A DNA stretch of 9,276 nt from Phycisphaerae bacterium (GTDB taxonomy: Bacteria > Planctomycetota > Phycisphaerae > Phycisphaerales > SM1A02): the NCBI GenBank assembly GCA_018663565.1, contig JABJQE010000005.1, positions 1-9,276 of the forward strand, read 5' to 3'. A program made the translations under genes and the position numbers. Positions 6,407 through 9,276 of this stretch are shown piece after piece (positions within the stretch are counted from its first letter, which is position 1; every line of letters starts with the position of its first letter). The notes beneath the pieces were generated by a model. It made no database searches, was not told the origin of the DNA, and was given only the letters and a program-made list of their open reading frames with translations.

Positions 6407-7177
6407 TCAGTTGACCCACGGCCGAACGTCGACGGACCACCCTTCGCCTGGCTCATCAATCGAAAGCAATAATGCAGATTCCTCGGGCAACTGCTCGTGG
6501 GTCTTCAGGTTGTCCAGTCGGATTCGACGTGCGTCACCATTCGTTTCTGTAGCCAGAACCCCAATGGGCCACCACGTGCAGCGGTCGTACCACAGATCAA
6601 TTGTGGACCAATCTTTCGCTTCGGTTGTTCCCGCTCGGGGCACGAGGCGAAGGCCCACCGGCGACCGCTCGTCGTTCTTCGACACAACAAACGAATCGGG
6701 TGGCTCGGCTATCAGCGTAGCCGTAAACCGCTTCAACACGTCGGCTCGCTTCTGTCCAATCGGAAGCGGGAACGGCCCGCCAAGTCGCATGGGGTCTGCA
6801 TGATCACCTGGGGCTACGATTTGTCGCTTGATGAACTGCTTGGAGACATCGTCGCATTCCACGAGCCAACTGCCATCAAAGATGATTCGCTTTGACTCAC
6901 TGCGGCGGCGACGGTTCACAATGCGGGTGTCAAAGTCGACCGCGAGCCGAGTGGGATTCGGATCGCGTGAGTCAAACACTATGGTGCCCGTACGCAGTTC
7001 CTTACTTCCGAGCAGCGCGTCATCCTTACGATAGGCCACCGTGGCTGTAAAGACCTGCAGGTCATCGCCTGACTCCTCAATAGACTCAAGCGCGGCATCA
7101 ATCGGGCTAAGCACGGCCGGTGGCGTTGATACATCTGCGAAGAATGCAACAACAGCAAGAATGAAAATAGCAATCAT
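6407..7177 (-). CDS. predicted exported LolA-like protein
   Basis: A 256-residue protein starting with a hydrophobic segment 'MIAIFILAVVAFFA' that looks like a signal peptide with a possible cut after residue 14, although no positive charge precedes it. The body resembles the LolA/LolB lipoprotein-carrier fold: 'DDLQVFTATVAYR' (38-50), successive beta-strand-like stretches 'TGTIVFDSRDP', 'TRLAVDFDTRIV', 'KRIIFDGSWLVECDD' and 'KQFIKRQIV', then 'DPMRLGGPFPLPIG' and later strands ending in 'GWSVDVRPW'. LolA proteins shuttle lipoproteins across the periplasm; a role in that process is possible for this one but the match is by pattern only. The ATG directly follows the ispF stop (TAGATG), in the same frame, and has AAGGA 10 bases upstream (7188-7192). 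A predicted lipoprotein is encoded just beyond ispF. Unlike the plus-strand genes, its stop has zero spacing to the convergent SDR stop. Confidence 0.8.
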   Translation of the reverse strand: MIAIFILAVVAFFADVSTPPAVLSPIDAALESIEESGDDLQVFTATVAYRKDDALLGSKELRTGTIVFDSRDPNPTRLAVDFDTRIVNRRRRSESKRIIFDGSWLVECDDVSKQFIKRQIVAPGDHADPMRLGGPFPLPIGQKRADVLKRFTATLIAEPPDSFVVSKNDERSPVGLRLVPRAGTTEAKDWSTIDLWYDRCTWWPIGVLATETNGDARRIRLDNLKTHEQLPEESALLLSIDEPGEGWSVDVRPWVN

Positions 7178-7702
7178 CTACCGGTGATCCTTGGCGCTCG
7201 ACTCCGCAGAAGCAAGGAGCGCCACCACATGAACTTCAATCGCCCGCCCCTCGCCTATCGCGTCCACGCCCTCGTGAGTCTTGCCTTTGAGATTCACATC
7301 GCTCTTCTCGCAGCCAAGAAGTGATGCCACACGATCGATCATTTCGGCCTTGCGAGGACCGATCTTAGGCCGCTCGCACACAACCGTGATATCAATATTG
7401 CCAATCCGCAGCCCTCGCTCACGTACGCGACGAATGGCCTCCTGCACAAAAACCGCGCTATCTGCACCGTCATGCTGTGGATCATCATTAGGAAAGAGCT
7501 GGCCAATATCAGGTTCGCCAATCGCACCAAGCAAGGCGTCGGTGACGGCATGCAACACCGCGTCCCCATCTGAATGACCAACAGGGCCAGTAGGATGATC
7601 GAAGGCTATTCCACCAAGCACAAAGGGCCGGCCAGCCCCACTTGGAGCGTGGGGCTCTAGTCGATGCAGGTCATAGCCATGGCCGATGCGGCAGTGAAAC
7701 AT
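7178..7702 (-). CDS. ispF: 2-C-methyl-D-erythritol 2,4-cyclodiphosphate synthase (IspF)
   Basis: IspF converts CDP-methylerythritol 2-phosphate to the cyclodiphosphate, releasing CMP, in the MEP pathway of isoprenoid synthesis; it works as a cytoplasmic trimer with a zinc site. The 174 residues include the metal ligands in 'GHGYDLHRL' (Asp11, His13) and 'GHSDGDAVLHAVTDALLGA' (His43), 'DIGQLFPNDDP' (65-75), and the nucleotide/trimer region 'VNLKGKTHEGVDAIGEGRAIE'. There is a small insertion 'PHAPSGAGRP' after the first motif, and a C-terminal tail of about 10 residues beyond the usual end. No ispD or ispD-ispF fusion is seen. No clear ribosome site precedes the ATG (cat at 7700-7702). It leads a two-gene minus-strand unit with the LolA-like gene and is divergent from the lipoprotein gene across 94 bp. 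Confidence 0.96.
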   Translation of the reverse strand: MFHCRIGHGYDLHRLEPHAPSGAGRPFVLGGIAFDHPTGPVGHSDGDAVLHAVTDALLGAIGEPDIGQLFPNDDPQHDGADSAVFVQEAIRRVRERGLRIGNIDITVVCERPKIGPRKAEMIDRVASLLGCEKSDVNLKGKTHEGVDAIGEGRAIEVHVVALLASAESSAKDHR

Positions 7703-7796
7703 AACGAGCAGGCTACCGGAAGGGATCTCAGACCGGTGGAAACCCCCCGTTCAAGTTAGGATAGGCACCGTTGTCACCCCCAAGGAGACCCCCTCG
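7703..7796. promoter_or_regulatory. divergent intergenic region between ispF and the lipoprotein gene
   Basis: These 94 bp must carry promoters for both the ispF unit (minus) and the lipoprotein gene (plus), since no other non-coding DNA is available. A weak -10-like TAGGAT is visible on the plus strand at 7757-7762, and TATCCT on the minus strand lies over nearly the same bases. Neither has a good -35. AAGGAG at 7782-7787 is the ribosome site of the plus-strand gene, 9 bases before its ATG. Confidence 0.4.
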
Positions 7797-9011
7797 ATGC
7801 ATGGTCGTTTCGCAGCACTTGCCCTCACACTACTGTCAACCCTTTTCGGAGTCGGCTGCACCATGCACGATGGTGGGTACATGCCCTCGGCAGCCGGCAC
7901 GTGGAGTCCTATGACATTCCAGTCAACGGCGGCCGTTCCCAAGACCGTCGTGATTGTGGATACGCGAACCGGCGAAACTGTCTTCGAACTTGATATCCCG
8001 CTCGGCAAGCAACTCTCCGTTCAGTTTTTCAAGTACCGAACCAGCCGCAGGGACGGTCCCAGCCGCAAAGACGGCGGCTCGCAGTACTACATGAAGTACA
8101 CGGTTCACACGCTCGGCAGTACGACCGGGGGTCTCGATGAATCTGTTGACCTCCCTGCTGCATGGAACCGTCGCCTTGATGTCTTCATGCGATCTCCCGA
8201 GGACTACACGCCGATGGATCCAACCCGCCCTGTTGAACCACTTGATGTGCCATTGCCCGAGGCGGCCGCGCCAAAGCCGACGATTGTTGTACCAGTACCG
8301 AAACCAACACAGCCTGAGATACCTGCCAAAGAGCTCGCGGCAAACGAACCCAAGCCAGAAACACCAGGCGCCGACCCGCCGGCACCTGTCGTCGACCCAA
8401 CTCCCGCAGCACCAGAAGTGGACGCGCCGGCCCAGCCAACGGAAACGATTACACCAACTGAACCCGCACCAAGTGAGTCCACCCCCACGGCCGCACCAAC
8501 ACCTGCAATGACAGTAGACACCACATCTATTCCCGCCACACCACTCACCCCAGCCACACCGATTGACGATCACGCAAACGCGCCACTCTCCACCATGACG
8601 TGGACAGATACAGGCCACACACGCCGCGTATGGGTAACCGACATCCGAACAGGCGATCGTGTCTTTGAGGTTGATGTCCCGAAGGGCAGTGATCTCACGC
8701 TGCACTTCTTTGATATGTGGACACCGCCTAGCACACCCGATGACGTGCAAAGTATGCACTGGGAAATCGTCCCGGCAGGCTCGACCGTCAAGGTCCCCGC
8801 TCATCACGCCACGGTCCCGAGCGGTCCGTTTCGGCGAATTTCAGAGCAGGCAGTCGAGCCACCTGCGGCACGCGAGCCCGCCACGGCAGCCCCCGCCAGT
8901 GCCGACGAAACGCTCGCCGAACCAACAGATAGCACTCCGCCACCCCCACCTGTGGACCTCCTCGATGATGGGGCGGATGATGAGACTAAAACTGCCCCAA
9001 AGAGTGCGTGA
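7797..9011 (+). CDS. predicted lipoprotein with a duplicated domain and Pro-rich linker
   Basis: I do not recognise this 404-residue protein. It opens with a signal sequence ending in 'LSTLFGVGC', an acceptable though not ideal lipobox, so Cys21 would be lipidated and the protein held on a membrane facing the periplasm or cell surface. Two similar domains follow: residues about 50-107 and 276-334, both with the pattern VxDxRTGxxVFExDxPxGxxLxxxFF. Between them (about 136-265) lies a long linker rich in Pro, Ala, Thr and Glu, low in complexity and probably extended. A second Pro/Ala-rich tail ends in an acidic 'DDGADDE'. The start at 7797 has AAGGAG 9 bases upstream. An envelope role is likely. 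The linker could span the cell wall or present the second domain, which is speculation. The neighbouring LolA-like gene may be relevant to lipoprotein handling. Confidence 0.85.
   Translation: MHGRFAALALTLLSTLFGVGCTMHDGGYMPSAAGTWSPMTFQSTAAVPKTVVIVDTRTGETVFELDIPLGKQLSVQFFKYRTSRRDGPSRKDGGSQYYMKYTVHTLGSTTGGLDESVDLPAAWNRRLDVFMRSPEDYTPMDPTRPVEPLDVPLPEAAAPKPTIVVPVPKPTQPEIPAKELAANEPKPETPGADPPAPVVDPTPAAPEVDAPAQPTETITPTEPAPSESTPTAAPTPAMTVDTTSIPATPLTPATPIDDHANAPLSTMTWTDTGHTRRVWVTDIRTGDRVFEVDVPKGSDLTLHFFDMWTPPSTPDDVQSMHWEIVPAGSTVKVPAHHATVPSGPFRRISEQAVEPPAAREPATAAPASADETLAEPTDSTPPPPPVDLLDDGADDETKTAPKSA
7947..8030 (+). repeat. first copy of the internal domain repeat
   Basis: Residues 51-78 of the lipoprotein. 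It aligns without gaps to residues 278-305, with 14 of 28 positions identical by direct count. Shared core: RTG, VFE, D, P, G, L, FF. Confidence 0.8.
8628..8711 (+). repeat. second copy of the internal domain repeat
   Basis: Residues 278-305 of the lipoprotein, matching residues 51-78. After the aligned core both copies continue with a similar 'M-[KH]-[YW]-x-[VI]' and 'GST' stretch, so the duplicated unit is probably about 55-60 residues. Confidence 0.8.
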
Positions 9012-9027
9012 TCCTGCCTGAGACCTG

Positions 9028-9036
9028 TGCTAAAAT
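9028..9036 (+). promoter_or_regulatory. extended -10 promoter candidate before the mutase gene
   Basis: TGCTAAAAT fits an extended -10 element (TGnTAtAAT) with five of six hexamer bases. The -35 candidate 17 bases upstream (GTGATC, 9008-9013) is poor, as is usual with extended -10 sites. It would give a leader of roughly 35 bases to the ATG at 9077. Confidence 0.45.
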
Positions 9037-9076
9037 CGCCTCCTGCCGTTCACTCTCCGGGATAAGGGATGCGTTC

Positions 9077-9276
9077 ATGACCACATCAGATCACAGCAAT
9101 ACAACCACGCCAGCGGGCGGTGGGTCAGCCGACCCGGCCACCGTGAGCCTTTCTGGCTATGTCATTGACCGAGTCTATGAGCCGGACCAGGTACCGACCA
9201 CTGCACCAGGCGATGCGAGTCAACCCCACGAGCGGATTGGTGAACCCGGGCAGTTCCCGTATACCCGTGGCGTGCA
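9077..9276 (+). CDS. methylmalonyl-CoA mutase-type acyl-CoA mutase, N-terminal part only
   Basis: The frame runs open to the window end, giving 66 complete codons. 'IGEPGQFPYTRGVH' is the hallmark N-terminal text of the large (catalytic) subunit of adenosylcobalamin-dependent acyl-CoA mutases, where the family reads G-x-P-G-x-[FY]-P-[FY]-T-R-G. It is preceded by 'SGYVIDRVYEPDQV', matching the family's 'SGxxIxxxYxPxD' stretch. These enzymes isomerise methylmalonyl-CoA to succinyl-CoA or close analogues. The B12 domain and substrate-deciding residues lie beyond the window, so methylmalonyl, isobutyryl and ethylmalonyl types cannot be separated. The start has AAGGGA (9064-9069) 7 bases upstream. 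The first about 20 residues are a Ser/Thr/Gly-rich tail. An acyl-CoA carboxylase subunit gene 3.5 kb upstream fits the same pathway. Confidence 0.85.
   Translation, partial: MTTSDHSNTTTPAGGGSADPATVSLSGYVIDRVYEPDQVPTTAPGDASQPHERIGEPGQFPYTRGV

Noticed and set aside
6162..6803. Plus-strand reading frame of 213 codons running from the SDR end into the LolA-like gene
   Set aside because: It overlaps two better supported genes in other frames and has low-complexity Ser/Arg-rich composition.
7923..8807. Minus-strand reading frame of 294 codons opposite the lipoprotein gene
   Set aside because: Its Trp/Cys/Arg/Gly-rich composition is the mirror of the Pro/Ala/Thr-rich linker; there is no domain or ribosome site, and the plus frame has a signal peptide and internal domain repeat.
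1..9276. tRNA genes, CRISPR arrays, insertion sequences, phage or defence genes
   Set aside because: No cloverleaf sequences, spaced repeats, transposase or integrase motifs, or terminal inverted repeats were seen, and nearly all DNA is taken by recognised genes.

Overview
The window is a densely packed bacterial chromosome segment with housekeeping and central-metabolism genes and almost no non-coding DNA. There are no RNA genes, insertion sequences, CRISPR arrays or phage genes, and no gene-free stretch longer than about 100 bp. Base composition is moderately GC-rich. My best guess for the source is Planctomycetota, probably the class Phycisphaerae. This rests on the style of the proteins (extended YbeY, LolA-like exported protein after ispF, Pro/Thr-rich lipoprotein, small ORF between nuoE and nuoF) and is inference, not proof.

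Left block, plus strand (1-1968): the 3' part of nuoE, an unrecognised small ORF of about 69 codons, and nuoF. The three reading frames overlap (TGATG between nuoE and the small ORF, 14 bp between the small ORF and nuoF), so they look translationally coupled. NuoE and NuoF form the NADH-oxidising module of respiratory complex I. nuoG does not follow nuoF.

Middle block, plus strand (2035-6406): ybeY (rRNA maturation endonuclease), a CorC/YbeX-type membrane protein with a CBS pair, an acyl-CoA carboxylase carboxyltransferase (methylcrotonyl/propionyl type) and a classical short-chain dehydrogenase. Gaps are -4, 39 and 2 bp, so this is probably one transcription unit. The ybeY-corC pairing is also known from other bacteria.

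Right block: on the minus strand, ispF (isoprenoid MEP pathway) is followed without any gap by a LolA-like exported protein. The latter ends stop-to-stop against the dehydrogenase, with the shared sequence TGATCA. Divergent from ispF, on the plus strand, is a 404-residue predicted lipoprotein with two copies of an unrecognised domain joined by a long Pro/Ala/Thr/Glu-rich linker. The window ends in the first 66 codons of a methylmalonyl-CoA mutase-type gene, preceded by a good extended -10 promoter candidate.

The carboxyltransferase and the mutase within 4 kb suggest breakdown of branched-chain amino acids or propionate (propionyl-CoA to methylmalonyl-CoA to succinyl-CoA), feeding NADH and succinyl-CoA into respiration. 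I found no convincing new defence or mobile system. The most novel items are the small ORF inside the nuoE-nuoF pair and the duplicated domain in the lipoprotein.
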